DNA from: Sphingomonas hankookensis
GTDB taxonomy: Bacteria; Pseudomonadota; Alphaproteobacteria; Sphingomonadales; Sphingomonadaceae
Reading direction: 5' to 3'
DNA: 64,000 bases
NCBI RefSeq assembly: GCF_028551275.1
Contig: NZ_CP117025.1
Coordinates: 372,001 to 436,000 of the forward strand
This document shows, piece after piece, positions 45,144 through 54,197 of the stretch (its first letter is position 1; each line of letters opens with the position of its first letter). Below the pieces are notes generated by a model. The model did no database searches. It was given only the letters and a program-made list of their open reading frames with translations, and was not told where the DNA came from. Position numbers and translations under genes: made by a program.

Positions 45144-45773
45144 ATGGTTCCCTCTCCGCAGGCGCTGGGGCAGATGCTCGGCGCGCTCGACATGATCGGC
45201 ATCGCGGTGTTCGCCGCGTCGGGCGCGCTGGCGGCGACGCGCGCGGCGCAGACCTTCGTCACCGCCGCCTTCTTTGCGCTCATCACCGGGGTCGGCGGGG
45301 GGACGGTGCGCGACCTGCTGATCGGCGCGCCGGTATTCTGGGTGCACGGGTCGCCGGTCGCGGCGATCTGTGTCGGGATGGCGCTGCTGGTGTGGTTCAC
45401 CCCCGAACATTGGTGGCACGACAAGGCGCTCGACTGGCTCGATGCCGCGGGCCTCGCGGCCTATGGTGTGTTCGGCGCGGCCAAGGCGCTGAGCTATGGC
45501 GTGCCGCCCCTGCAGGCGGGGATGATGGGCGTGCTGACCGCGTGCGTCGGCGGCATATTGCGCGACGTTCTGGCGGGCGTGCCGTCGATCCTGATGCGGC
45601 CGGAGCTGTATGTGACGGCGGCGGCGCTGGCGGCGGGGCTGCATGTCGTGCTGGTGGGCTGCGGGCTGCCGCCGTTCGTCGCGGCGCTGCCGGCGGCGGC
45701 GGCGGGGTTCGCGTTGCGCGGGGCGGCGATCCGGTTCCGGATCGCGCTGCCGGCGTATCGGGGGAAACGGTAG
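45144..45773 (+). CDS. Trimeric intracellular cation (TRIC) channel family protein
   Basis: A 209-residue membrane protein of the UPF0126/TRIC family with seven short helices arranged as two repeats: MIGIAVFAASGALAATRA, TGVGGGTVRDLLIG, then GVFGAAKALSYGVPPLQAGM and TACVGGILRDVLAGVPSIL. Both GGGTVRDLL and GGILRDVL carry the glycine-rich kinks typical of the channel. Bacterial TRIC proteins conduct monovalent cations; role here is unknown. Confidence 0.9.
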   Translation: MVPSPQALGQMLGALDMIGIAVFAASGALAATRAAQTFVTAAFFALITGVGGGTVRDLLIGAPVFWVHGSPVAAICVGMALLVWFTPEHWWHDKALDWLDAAGLAAYGVFGAAKALSYGVPPLQAGMMGVLTACVGGILRDVLAGVPSILMRPELYVTAAALAAGLHVVLVGCGLPPFVAALPAAAAGFALRGAAIRFRIALPAYRGKR

Positions 45774-45798
45774 GGTTGCCCGGCCCATCCTGCCCCCG

Positions 45799-45909
45799 CC
45801 GTTCGTCCTGAGTAGCCGCTGAGCTTGTCGAAGCGGCGTATCGAAGGACTGGCCCCAAGTGCTTCGATACGGGCCTTCGACAAGCTCAGTCCCTACTCAG
45901 CACGAACGG
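45799..45909. repeat. Palindromic repeat family B, copy 3
   Basis: A 111 bp element: GTTCGTCCTGAGTAGCCGCT and CAGTCCCTACTCAGCACGAA at the ends, with TATCGAAGGA and TTCGATACGG inside. A family A copy follows 54 bp later. The 385 bp gap after the TRIC gene holds nothing but these repeats. Confidence 0.88.
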
Positions 45910-45962
45910 TTGGGGTGTGAAGCCATGCCGATAGGATACTCTCCGGCCCTGACCTCTTACCC

Positions 45963-46141
45963 GTTTGCTTCGAGCGTAGGTTCGAGCCTGTCGAGAACCG
46001 TAGTCGAGAAGGGGGTTGCCCCAAGAGAGGCGTTCTCGACGAGGGTTGGGTCGGATTGTCCCCCGGACAATCCTGAACCATGCGGGGCATGGTTCACCCA
46101 ACCCTCTTCTCGACAAGCTCGAAGCTGCTCGAACCGAACGG
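45963..46141. repeat. Palindromic repeat family A, copy 3, carrying a nested element
   Basis: Ends GCTTCGAGCGTAGGTTCGAG and GAAGCTGCTCGAACCGAACG match the other family A copies. It is about 60 bp longer because another palindrome (46042-46105) separates the two central TTCTCGAC boxes. Confidence 0.88.
46042..46105. repeat. Palindrome nested inside a family A repeat
   Basis: Perfect outer arms AGGGTTGGGT and ACCCAACCCT enclose two further hairpins, GGATTGTCC/GGACAATCC and GAACCATGC/GCATGGTTC. The element interrupts the inner spacer of family A copy 3 and is absent from the two other copies, which shows that it arrived after family A. Confidence 0.85.
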
Positions 46142-46158
46142 GGAGGTAGGAGGCGGGG

Positions 46159-46722
46159 TCAGCCCCGCACCACCCCCGTCTCACTGAACGGCTTGGGCTC
46201 CCTTGGCGGCACCGCGCTGTCGTTCAGCTGGCATTGCCAGAAGCCGACATCGATCCAGCGCCCCTGCTTGAAGCCGATCTCGCGATACACCCCGGCGCGG
46301 CGGAAGCCGACCGCTTCGTGCAGCGTGATCGAGGCGTCGTTGGGCAGCGACAGCACGCCGATCGCCTGGGTAAAGCCCTGCGCCCTGAGCGTGTCGACCA
46401 GCGCTTCGTAGAGCAGCCGCCCTGTCCCCTTCTGTTGCGCGCCGCCGGCCATGTAGATCGAGGTTTCGACGACATAGCGGTACGCCGGGCGGTCGCGGAA
46501 GCGGGTGGCATAGGCATAGCCGAGCACCGCGTCGCCATCCGCCTCCCCCGTCGTCGCGACCATCCAGGGGTAGAAGCCATCGCTGGCCGCCATCCGGTGG
46601 CGGATCGCGCGGGCGTCGGGGGCCTCGGTCTCGAACGAGACGGTGCCGCCCAGCACATAGGGGGCATAGATCGCGGCGATGGCGGCGGCGTCCTCGCTGC
46701 GGGCGGGGCGGATCGCGATCAT
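46159..46722 (-). CDS. GNAT family N-acetyltransferase (phosphinothricin acetyltransferase-like)
   Basis: A 187-residue acetyltransferase. MIAIRPARSEDAAAIAAIYA opens the fold, the PAT-like YVVETSIYMAGGAQQKGTGR contains the acetyl-CoA pyrophosphate loop Q-x-x-G-x-G, and IGVLSLPNDASITLHEAVGF is typical of Pat/YwnH proteins. The substrate is unknown; relatives acetylate methionine sulfoximine and phosphinothricin. ATG 46722 overlaps the sppA stop. Confidence 0.88.
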   Translation of the reverse strand: MIAIRPARSEDAAAIAAIYAPYVLGGTVSFETEAPDARAIRHRMAASDGFYPWMVATTGEADGDAVLGYAYATRFRDRPAYRYVVETSIYMAGGAQQKGTGRLLYEALVDTLRAQGFTQAIGVLSLPNDASITLHEAVGFRRAGVYREIGFKQGRWIDVGFWQCQLNDSAVPPREPKPFSETGVVRG

Positions 46723-48602
46723 GCGAACCACCGCGCGACGATCAGGTCGAACAGCGAGGCATCCTCCGCCGATGCCCGGACCGGCCCCAGCCCGCCGCAT
46801 TCGAGGCAGCGCGCCTGCACCCCCGCCGGCGCGGTCAGCATCCGCCGCGCGTCGCCCAGCGCCTGCGCCAGGACGCTGCGCTGTTCGATCGCGACGCGGC
46901 CGAGCAGGTCGGTCGCCGCCTGGTCCGGCGCGTCGCCGCGCTGACGGTCGGCAAAGCCCTTCAGCGCCTTTTCCAGCGGCGAGGGTTCCTTTTCGAGATA
47001 GACGGTCTGCACCTTGGCCGGATCGAGCCCGGCGCGGCGGGCGGCTTCGCCGACGGCATCGGTCAGGTTGCCGAACCGGTCGACCAGCTTCAGCTGACGC
47101 GCGGTGCCACCGTCCCACACCCGGCCCTGCCCGATCTGATCGACGCGTGCCTGGGGCAGCCCGCGCGACTGGGCGACCATCCCGGTGAAGCGGGCATAGA
47201 TATGCTCGACCCCGCTCTGCATGATCGTGTCGAACGCCGGATTGGTGCCGCGCAGCACGTCGGGCTGGCCGCTCAAGGGCGTAGTGCCGACGCCGTCGGC
47301 GGTGACGCCGATCTTGGACAGCGTGTTCTCGAAGGTGGGGATGACGCCGAACACGCCGATCGACCCGGTGATGGTGTTGGGTTCGGCGAAGATCACGTCG
47401 CCCGGGGTCGACACCCAATAGCCGCCCGACGCGGCGAGGCCACCCATCGACACCACGACCGGCAACTTCGCCGCCTTGGCCTGCAGGATCGCCTGGCGGA
47501 TGCGTTCGGAGGCCAGCACCGAGCCGCCCGGCGAATCGACGCGGACGACCAGCGCCTTGAGGTTCTTGGTAGCGAGGCCGTCGAGCAGCAGCTTGGCGAT
47601 GGTGTCGCCGCCCGCCGTGCCGGGCTTCGCCTCGCCATCGACGATCGTGCCGGCGACGGTGATGACGCCGATCGCATCGCCCGAGGTCGGCGCGGGGTTC
47701 GCCGCCAGCCAGCTGGCATATTTGATCGTGCGGAAGCTGCCCGCCGCCTTGCCCTTGTCCTCGCCCGCCAGTTCGGCGACGCGCTTGCCGAAGGCGAGAC
47801 GGTCGCCCAGCTTGTCGACGATGCCGCCGCGCAGATTGGCCTGGGCGATGTCGCCGCCCGCCGCCTGGATCACCGCATCGGGGCGGGTGAGGAAGGCGTC
47901 GAGCTGCGCCTTGGGCCGGGCCTTCTGCACCGCCGCGCGCCACTGGTCGAAGATCGCGCCGTACAGCGCCTGGTTGGCGGCGCGGGCCGGTTCGGACTGG
48001 TCGGCGCGGGTGAAGGGTTCGACCGCCGACTTGAACTGGCCGACGCGATATACATGGGCGTTGACGCCCAGCTTGTCGATCAGCCCCTTGTAATAGAGCT
48101 GCGCCCCGCCGGGACCGCGAAACATCGTGCCGCCGAACGGATTTTCCCACACTTCGCTGGCGTTCGACGCGATGCGATAGGCACCGTCGGTGTAGAGCGT
48201 GGCATAGGCCAGCACCGGCTTGTTGCTCGCGCGGACGCGGGCAACGGCATCGCCGACCTCGGCCAGTGCCGCCGGATAGCCGCCGGTGAACCTGTCCATG
48301 TCGAGCACGACCGCCTTGACCCGCGAATCGGTGCGCGCGGCGTCGAGCGCGCGGACCACGTCGCGCAGGCGCAGCTCCTGCGCTGCCGGCTGGCCGCTCA
48401 GCAGCGCGACCGGATCGGCCTCCGCCGGCTGCTCGACGATCGACCCGGCGAGGTCGAGGACCAGCGCGCCGTCGGTGATGCGGGTATTGGGCTTGGCCGA
48501 CAGGGCCGCGAACAGGGCGCCGAAGAACAACAGCATCAGGATCAGCACGAGGCCGTCCTTGATCCCGACCAGCAGCTTCCACGCACCCCGGACCAGTTTC
48601 AC
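46719..48602 (-). CDS. sppA: Signal peptide peptidase SppA (67-kDa type)
   Basis: A 627-residue inner-membrane protease with an N-terminal anchor (LVLILMLLFFGALFAALSA, about residues 18-36) and two tandem SppA domains. The first carries the catalytic lysine in VGQFKSAVEPFTR; the second has the nucleophile in MGGLAASGGYW and SITGSIGVFG-type TITGSIGVFGVIP. It degrades remnant signal peptides. A C-terminal stretch of about 70 residues with a CxxC (RCLECGG) extends beyond the catalytic part. The final bases overlap the GNAT start. Confidence 0.93.
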   Translation of the reverse strand: MKLVRGAWKLLVGIKDGLVLILMLLFFGALFAALSAKPNTRITDGALVLDLAGSIVEQPAEADPVALLSGQPAAQELRLRDVVRALDAARTDSRVKAVVLDMDRFTGGYPAALAEVGDAVARVRASNKPVLAYATLYTDGAYRIASNASEVWENPFGGTMFRGPGGAQLYYKGLIDKLGVNAHVYRVGQFKSAVEPFTRADQSEPARAANQALYGAIFDQWRAAVQKARPKAQLDAFLTRPDAVIQAAGGDIAQANLRGGIVDKLGDRLAFGKRVAELAGEDKGKAAGSFRTIKYASWLAANPAPTSGDAIGVITVAGTIVDGEAKPGTAGGDTIAKLLLDGLATKNLKALVVRVDSPGGSVLASERIRQAILQAKAAKLPVVVSMGGLAASGGYWVSTPGDVIFAEPNTITGSIGVFGVIPTFENTLSKIGVTADGVGTTPLSGQPDVLRGTNPAFDTIMQSGVEHIYARFTGMVAQSRGLPQARVDQIGQGRVWDGGTARQLKLVDRFGNLTDAVGEAARRAGLDPAKVQTVYLEKEPSPLEKALKGFADRQRGDAPDQAATDLLGRVAIEQRSVLAQALGDARRMLTAPAGVQARCLECGGLGPVRASAEDASLFDLIVARWFA

Positions 48603-48707
48603 GGCAATTCCTTCTTTATCGTCTAGCGATAAATAGCGGACGGATACGGGGAGTAAAGCGGAGTCCGCATCATCGGGCCGACTGCGCTATGAACGCTCTC
48701 CAACAAG

Positions 48708-48735
48708 CGTCATCCCGGCGCAGGCCGGGATGACG
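48708..48735. repeat. Short palindrome (family F-like)
   Basis: GTCATCCCGGCGCAGGCCGGGATGAC is a near-perfect hairpin in the gap between dnaN and sppA, close to the dnaN stop; it may assist termination. Confidence 0.7.
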
Positions 48736-48758
48736 TATTTGTCCGTAGCCCCGCTGCG

Positions 48759-49871
48759 TCAGACGCGCATCGGCATCAGCACATAGAGCGCGGGCGAGGC
48801 GTCGCTTTCGCGGATCAGCGTCGGCGCGGCGGCGTCCGACAGGTGCACCTCGCACAGGTCGCTGTCGATCTGCCCCAGAATGTCGAGCAGATAGCGGCTG
48901 TTGAAGCCGATTTCGAAGGGCAGCGCGGTATATTCGCCGGGCACTTCCTCCGCCGCCGCGCCGTTTTCGGGGCTGGTGACCGACAGGGTGATCTTGTCGC
49001 GGTCGAGCGCCATCTTGACCGCGCGGGTCTTTTCGGTGGCGATGGTCGACACGCGATCGACACCTGCCATGAAGCTCTTCGGGTCGAGCTTCAGCAGCTT
49101 GTCATTGGCGGTCGGGATGACGCGCGAATAATCCGGGAAGGTGCCGTCGATCAGCTTGCTGGTCAGGATCGCCTGTCCCAGGTCGAAGCGGATCTTGCTG
49201 CCCGACAGCGACACGCCGACCGAGCCATCGACTTCGTCCAGCAGCTTGCGCAGTTCGGCGACGCATTTGCGCGGCACGATGACGTCGGGCATCTTGTCGG
49301 CGCCCTCGGGCCGTTCGACGGTCATGCGCGCGAGGCGGTGGCCGTCGGTCGCGGCGGCCTTCAGCACCGGCTTTCCGTTGTCGTCGGCGACGTGCAGGAA
49401 GATGCCGTTGAGATAATAGCGCGTCTCCTCGGTCGAGATCGCGAAGCGGGTCTTGTCGATGATCGCCTTCAGCGTGGTCGCGGGCAGTTCGAATTGGGTC
49501 GGCAGTTCGCCCTCGGCAATGACCGGGAAATCGTCGCGCGGCAGCGTCGACAGGTTGAAGCGCGCGCGCCCGGCGACGATGGTCAGCCGCCCTTCGGCGG
49601 CGGTCAGCTGGACCTGCGCGCCGTCGGGCAGCTTGCGCGCGATGTCGAACAGGGTGTGGGCCGACACGGTGATCGCGCCGGGCTGGTCGATCGCCGCGGC
49701 GATGGTTTCGTCGATCTGCAGGTCGAGGTCGGTCGCCATCAGGCGGATGCTCGATTCGCCCGCCTCGATCAGGACGTTCGACAGGATCGGGATGGTATTG
49801 CGCCGCTCGACCACCGACTGGACGTGGCTGAGGCCCTTCAACAGGGTCGCGCGTTCGATCGTCGCCTTCAT
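48759..49871 (-). CDS. dnaN: DNA polymerase III subunit beta (sliding clamp)
   Basis: A 370-residue clamp protein: MKATIERATLLKGLSHVQSV, VERRNTIPILSNVLI and GHRLARMTVE-like blocks are all DnaN signatures, and the end LYVLMPMRV is the usual C-terminal peptide. It forms the ring that tethers polymerase and is the partner for dinB (25485). It is not beside dnaA or recF here. Upstream gap contains a hairpin (GGGCCGGAGCA/TGCTCCGACCC near 49963) and repeat I copy 2. Confidence 0.97.
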   Translation of the reverse strand: MKATIERATLLKGLSHVQSVVERRNTIPILSNVLIEAGESSIRLMATDLDLQIDETIAAAIDQPGAITVSAHTLFDIARKLPDGAQVQLTAAEGRLTIVAGRARFNLSTLPRDDFPVIAEGELPTQFELPATTLKAIIDKTRFAISTEETRYYLNGIFLHVADDNGKPVLKAAATDGHRLARMTVERPEGADKMPDVIVPRKCVAELRKLLDEVDGSVGVSLSGSKIRFDLGQAILTSKLIDGTFPDYSRVIPTANDKLLKLDPKSFMAGVDRVSTIATEKTRAVKMALDRDKITLSVTSPENGAAAEEVPGEYTALPFEIGFNSRYLLDILGQIDSDLCEVHLSDAAAPTLIRESDASPALYVLMPMRV

Positions 49872-50050
49872 GATGTTCCCCCGCGCGGATGCGCTCGCAC
49901 TTGGGCCGGCGGATTCGGTGCCGACCCCATAGAAAACCGAGCAGTGTGTCTAGCGCAAAGAAGGGCCGGAGCAAACTGCTCCGACCCTCCTCGCGCAACT
50001 TGGTTACTGAGAAGTAAACAGGTGCGTTTGATCGCTCTCTCGCGCGACTT

Positions 50051-50131
50051 GCGGTGCCGGCCCGCTCCCCCACCCGGCCACCCATTCAGGATGCTGTCGT
50101 GGGTGGCCGGGTGGGGGAGCGGGCCGGCACC
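50051..50131. repeat. Palindromic repeat family I, copy 2
   Basis: An 81 bp near-perfect palindrome: GCGGTGCCGGCCCGCTCCCC with GGGGGAGCGGGCCGGCACCG, and a second inner stem CACCCGGCCACCCA/TGGGTGGCCGGGTG. It resembles the copy at 19305 but with a longer inner stem. Confidence 0.9.
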
Positions 50132-50133
50132 GC

Positions 50134-50163
50134 CTGCGGGAACGCGCCCTTAGGCGCGTTCCC
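50134..50163. terminator. Perfect 13-bp hairpin downstream of the outer-membrane protein gene
   Basis: GCGGGAACGCGCC and GGCGCGTTCCCGC enclose a CTTA loop. It follows the outer-membrane protein stop by 8 bases on the minus strand. No T run follows, so termination is possible but not certain. Confidence 0.6.
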
Positions 50164-50171
50164 GCCAAGCA

Positions 50172-50828
50172 TCAGAACCGGATGCCGACGCCGGCGACGA
50201 CCTGGTGGCGGTCGGTGTCGATGTCGAACTGCGACGTCACGCTGCCGTTGCGGGCCTGGAAGTCGGCATTGTTGTAGTTCGAATAGCGATATTCGAGCTT
50301 GGCATAGGCACGGTTGCCCAGCGACTGTTCCACGCCGGCGCCCAGGCGATAGCCGTTCAGTTCGAAATTCTCGCGCGTGTCGACGCTGCCGTCGCTGGCG
50401 ACGACGTTCAGCCGGGCGTTGGTGTAGCCGCCCTTGGCATAGACCAGGGTCTGCGGACCCGCCATCAGGCCGGCGCGGGCGCCGACATAGAGGTCGCGGC
50501 CGGTCTTCACGCTGCCGAAGCCGAAGAAGTTCGGGTCGGTGCGCGCGGTTTCGACCTTTCCGGTCGACCCGGTATATTCGCCCTCGACACCAATCAGGAA
50601 GTTGCTGAGCGCGAAGTCGTAGCCGGCGTCCACGCCGTACACCATGCCGTTCACGGTCTGGTTATCGCCGTCGAGATCGCTATCCTCGGTGCTGCCCGGG
50701 CGGATACCGTCATAACCGGCCAGCGCCCCGACGCGGAAACCGGTGAAGGCGGGGTTCACGTCCTGCGCGAAGGCAGGGGTCGCCAGCATCGTGCCGGCAG
50801 CGGCAAGACCAAGAATGAGGGTACGCAT
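50172..50828 (-). CDS. Outer-membrane beta-barrel protein (OmpA-like porin family)
   Basis: A 218-residue protein with signal peptide MRTLILGLAAAGTMLATPAF ending AFAQD. The mature part is an eight-strand barrel like Omp25/31 and opacity proteins: GFRVGALAGYDGIRPG, FLIGVEGEYTGSTG and the terminal HQVVAGVGIRF with C-terminal phenylalanine for BAM recognition. Such proteins stabilise the outer membrane; the substrate is unknown. Confidence 0.9.
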   Translation of the reverse strand: MRTLILGLAAAGTMLATPAFAQDVNPAFTGFRVGALAGYDGIRPGSTEDSDLDGDNQTVNGMVYGVDAGYDFALSNFLIGVEGEYTGSTGKVETARTDPNFFGFGSVKTGRDLYVGARAGLMAGPQTLVYAKGGYTNARLNVVASDGSVDTRENFELNGYRLGAGVEQSLGNRAYAKLEYRYSNYNNADFQARNGSVTSQFDIDTDRHQVVAGVGIRF

Positions 50829-50962
50829 CGTCTAAACTCCATTATCACCGCCCATGGTCAGGGCGCGGGGGTTCAATGGACGTTTTGGCCGGGCGTTGCA
50901 TGAACCTCACCTAAACAGCAAAATCCGTTGCAATTGCGCAACACCGGCTTGAAAGCAGGACC

Positions 50963-51628
50963 ATGGCAACCCAATCCCCGCCCGCTCGAAAAGGTCGCGA
51001 CTTCATCGCCCGGCATGGCGAGACCGTCTATAACATCGCGCAGCGGATGCAGGGCGATCACCCCCACACCCCGTTGACCCGCGCCGGTTTCGCGCAGGCC
51101 GATGCGATGGGCGCCGCGCTGCGCGAGATGCTGGGGGTCAGGCCCGCGATCACCTTATGGGCGTCGAGCGCGGGACGGGCGCTCCAGACGCTGGCGATCA
51201 TCGCCGAACATCTGGAACTCGACTGGCACGCGGCGCGGCGCGACGACCGGCTGGTCGAGATCGGCATGGGCGAATGGTCGGGCCGCTATTATCGCGAGCT
51301 GACCGGGGCGGATGCCGATTTCCTCGATGTCGAGGCGCGGCTGTACCGCCGCCCCGCCCCCGGCGGCGAATGGTATGACGCAATCGCCGCGCGGGTGGCG
51401 AGCTGGGCGGCGGATACGGCGGAGGATCCCGGCGACCGGCTGGTCATCATGCACGGCATGTCCAGCCGGGTGCTGCGCGGGGTGCTGACCGGCGCGCCGA
51501 TCGACCCGCGCTTCGCCGCACCGGTCGCCGACGACCTGTCGCAAGGGTCGATCGCGCTGATCGAGGGCGGGCGCGAGAGCGTGCCGCATATCGGCCGGGG
51601 GCGGGCCTCGCTCGCCGCGCCTGCTTGA
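50963..51628 (+). CDS. Histidine phosphatase family protein
   Basis: A 221-residue phosphoglycerate-mutase-fold protein: FIARHGETVYN (catalytic RHG with H), SAGRALQTLAII (second arginine), EIGMGEWSGRYYREL and a terminal LVIMHGMSSRVLRG containing the second histidine. Substrate unknown; GpmB-like phosphatases fit. The stop overlaps the next TTG start. Confidence 0.9.
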   Translation: MATQSPPARKGRDFIARHGETVYNIAQRMQGDHPHTPLTRAGFAQADAMGAALREMLGVRPAITLWASSAGRALQTLAIIAEHLELDWHAARRDDRLVEIGMGEWSGRYYRELTGADADFLDVEARLYRRPAPGGEWYDAIAARVASWAADTAEDPGDRLVIMHGMSSRVLRGVLTGAPIDPRFAAPVADDLSQGSIALIEGGRESVPHIGRGRASLAAPA

Positions 51629-52068
51629 TCGCGCTGCTGCTGGCGGTCGCGGCACCGCAGGCGATCGGCATTCACCAGCGCTGGGGGGCGTTTCGCGATG
51701 AGGGGCCGACGCGCTGCTATGCGATCAGCCGCCCGGTGCAGGGGAAGGTCGGCGCGCCGTTCGCCAGCGTCGCGACGTGGCCGGGCGCGAGGGTGCGCGG
51801 GCAGCTGCACGTGCGGCTCAGCCGGCCCAAGGCGGCACGGGCGGGCGTCGTGCTGGCGATCGGTGAGCGGCGATTCGACCTGACCGCCGGACGGATCGAT
51901 GCGTGGAGCCCCGATGTCGCCACCGACCGCGCGATCGTCGCAGCAATGCGCGGCGGGCGTTCGATGAGCATCGAGAGCGTGGCCGCGAATGGGGCGGCAT
52001 TCGTCGATGTCTATGCGCTGTCGGGCGCGGCAACCGCGATCGATGCGGCGGCGCTGGCGTGTTTGTAG
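51625..52068 (+). CDS. Putative exported protein (weak IalB resemblance)
   Basis: A 147-residue protein starting at TTG 51625, overlapping the previous stop by four bases (TTGATC). The N-terminus IALLLAVAAPQAIG is a short signal peptide; the mature part RWGAFRDEGPTRCYAISRPV and GGRSMSIESVAANGAAFVDV looks like the small invasion-associated locus B fold, with one early and one late cysteine. The start codon is uncertain and the family assignment is tentative. Confidence 0.65.
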   Translation: MIALLLAVAAPQAIGIHQRWGAFRDEGPTRCYAISRPVQGKVGAPFASVATWPGARVRGQLHVRLSRPKAARAGVVLAIGERRFDLTAGRIDAWSPDVATDRAIVAAMRGGRSMSIESVAANGAAFVDVYALSGAATAIDAAALACL

Positions 52069-52087
52069 GCTGACTGCCGCCCCGGTT

Positions 52088-52185
52088 CGTCATTCCCGCG
52101 AAGGCGGGAATCCATTGCCGCCGACGTTCGCGCTAAAGCCGCTACCGCTGCGTATATGGATCCCCGCCTGCGCGGGGATGACGGG
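52088..52185. repeat. Palindromic repeat family F-like, copy 3
   Basis: Contains GTCATTCCCGCGAAGGCGGG and CCCGCCTGCGCGGGGATGAC arms separated by about 50 bp, immediately before rlmN. The last bases precede the rlmN start by about 60 bp. Confidence 0.8.
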
Positions 52186-52245
52186 TGGCGGAGCGGGTCT
52201 TACCCACCAGTGGAAATCCCACCCCAAATCGGCTATATCGCGTGC

Positions 52246-53442
52246 ATGCTGACAGTCTCGACGCCGCCCATGCCGATTCCCGGCCATGTCGATCCCGTGC
52301 CCGTGCCGCGCGGCCTTGCGCCGCGTCCCGATGGCCGCACCGACCTGGTCGGGCTGTCCAAGGCAGAGATTCGCGCCGCGCTGGAGGCGGCCGGCTTCGA
52401 TGCGCGTCAGGCGAAGCTGCGCGCCAAGCAGCTGTGGCACTGGATCTACAATCGCGGCGCGACCGAATTCGCGGCGATGACCGACATCGCCAAGGCGCAG
52501 CATCCGGTGCTGGACAAGCATTTCGTCATCGGCCGGCCGGACGTGAAGGAAGCGCATGTGTCGACCGACGGCACGCGCAAATGGCTGCTGACCTCGCCCG
52601 ACGGGCAGGATTACGAGATGGTGTTCATCCCCGATGCCGATCGCGGGACGTTGTGCGTGTCCAGCCAGGTCGGCTGCACGCTCAACTGCACCTTCTGCCA
52701 CACCGGCACGATGCGCCTCGTCCGCAACCTGACCGCGGGCGAAATTGTCGGACAGGTGATGCTCGCGCGCGATTCGCTGGGCGAATGGCCGAGCCAGCCC
52801 GAGGGGCGGATGCTGACCAACATCGTGATGATGGGCATGGGCGAGCCGCTGTATAACTTCGATTCGGTGCGCGACGCGCTGGGCGTCGTGATGGACGGCG
52901 ACGGGCTTGCCCTGTCGAAGCGGCGGATCACGCTCAGCACGTCGGGCGTGGTGCCGATGATGGCGCGCGCGGGCGAGGAGATCGGCGTGAACCTTGCCGT
53001 CTCGCTGCACGCGGTGACCAAGGAAGTCCGCGACGAGATCGTCCCGCTTAACCGCAAATACGGCATCGACGAGCTGTTGCAGGCGTGCGCCGACTATCCC
53101 GGCGCCAACAATGCCCGGCGCATCACCTTCGAATATGTGATGCTGAAGGACAAGAACGACAGCGACGACGATGCGCGCGAACTGGTGCGGCTGCTGCGCA
53201 AATACCAGCTGCCGGCCAAGGTCAATCTGATCCCGTTCAACCCGTGGCCGGGCGCGCCCTATGAATGCTCGACGCCCGACCGCATCCGCGCGTTCAGCGA
53301 CATCGTGTTCGAAGGCGGCATCTCCGCCCCCGTCCGCCGCACGCGCGGGCAGGATATCGGCGCGGCCTGCGGCCAGTTGAAGACGGCGGCGGAAAAGAAG
53401 AGCCGGGCGGAGCGCGACCGTGAGGCGGCGGAAGCGGCGTGA
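52246..53442 (+). CDS. rlmN: 23S rRNA (adenine-2503-C2) methyltransferase / tRNA m2A methyltransferase
   Basis: A 398-residue radical-SAM enzyme. The cluster motif CTLNCTFC (C144, C148, C151) and [13 protein letters not shown] are diagnostic; [20 protein letters not shown] and [20 protein letters not shown] follow. The catalytic cysteine near the end is in [11 protein letters not shown]. It methylates A2503 of 23S rRNA and A37 of some tRNAs. ATG 52246 gives a family-like N-terminus; ATG 52270 is an alternative. Confidence 0.96.
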   Translation: MLTVSTPPMPIPGHVDPVPVPRGLAPRPDGRTDLVGLSKAEIRAALEAAGFDARQAKLRAKQLWHWIYNRGATEFAAMTDIAKAQHPVLDKHFVIGRPDVKEAHVSTDGTRKWLLTSPDGQDYEMVFIPDADRGTLCVSSQVGCTLNCTFCHTGTMRLVRNLTAGEIVGQVMLARDSLGEWPSQPEGRMLTNIVMMGMGEPLYNFDSVRDALGVVMDGDGLALSKRRITLSTSGVVPMMARAGEEIGVNLAVSLHAVTKEVRDEIVPLNRKYGIDELLQACADYPGANNARRITFEYVMLKDKNDSDDDARELVRLLRKYQLPAKVNLIPFNPWPGAPYECSTPDRIRAFSDIVFEGGISAPVRRTRGQDIGAACGQLKTAAEKKSRAERDREAAEAA

Positions 53443-53496
53443 AAGCCGGGTTGTCGGTGACCGCCCGTCGCGGCGCGGGTCACCGGCATCCTCCCC

Positions 53497-53985
53497 TCAG
53501 CCGCACGCTGCTCCATCGCGCAAGCGGACGTACACGATGAACCTGCTATCCGACGCGTAAAGGCTGAACCGGCCACCATAGTCGGCCGGAGTATGCAGGC
53601 GTCGGGGATCATCGGAATCACCCGTCAGCAACGGCCAGAAATAGCCACCGCCCCGCTGTTGTGCGAAGACATAGGTGCCGGCCGGGGAAGGTTGCGGTAG
53701 AAGGGCTGGGCGCACGGTCAGTCGATAGCCTTGCTTTGCCGGTTCCGCGACGTATCGCAGGCTACGCCCGGTGCCATCCAGGATACGGATACGATCCCGA
53801 TCGACCATGAGCGGAGGGGCGCCGTTGGCGACATAGCATCCCCAAACCTGCCTTTGATCGATCGGGTCCGGCCGTAGAAAGATCATTCCGATCAGGAACA
53901 GGACGAACAGCGGGCCGATCATGATCCCAAGCCCGATGATGCGGGCTTTGAGAGGCACCTGATGAAACGGCCACCGGCGCTGCAT
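53497..53985 (-). CDS. Hypothetical single-pass membrane protein
   Basis: A 162-residue protein with one N-terminal membrane helix (IIGLGIMIGPLFVLFLIGMI, about residues 16-36) and a periplasmic domain containing VWGCYVANGAPPLMVDRDRI and GYFWPLLTGDSDDPRRLHTP. No family recognised. ATG 53985 is chosen for its upstream GAGG; ATG 54060 would add 25 polar residues. Codon use is less GC-biased than in neighbours, suggesting a recent acquisition. Confidence 0.68.
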   Translation of the reverse strand: MQRRWPFHQVPLKARIIGLGIMIGPLFVLFLIGMIFLRPDPIDQRQVWGCYVANGAPPLMVDRDRIRILDGTGRSLRYVAEPAKQGYRLTVRPALLPQPSPAGTYVFAQQRGGGYFWPLLTGDSDDPRRLHTPADYGGRFSLYASDSRFIVYVRLRDGAACG

Positions 53986-54197
53986 CAAGCGACCTCGCTC
54001 GGCGATGATATCCGTCGAACCATCAGCGGACGGACAAACGGCCTTGCTTGGTGACGACATGCGCCGCCTGTCCTGCGGGTGGTGACGCCGTTCTCCGGCA
54101 AATACGGCAAGGCATCCACCAAATCGCTCTACTGCATCGGTCCGGCCACGGCCACCGCCCCCTCGACAGCGCCGCGGCGATAGTATCTAGCGCGACC

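Noticed and set aside
49963..49987. Terminator for dnaN or the outer-membrane protein gene
   Set aside because: The hairpin lies upstream of dnaN on its strand and is not followed by a T run, so its role is unclear.
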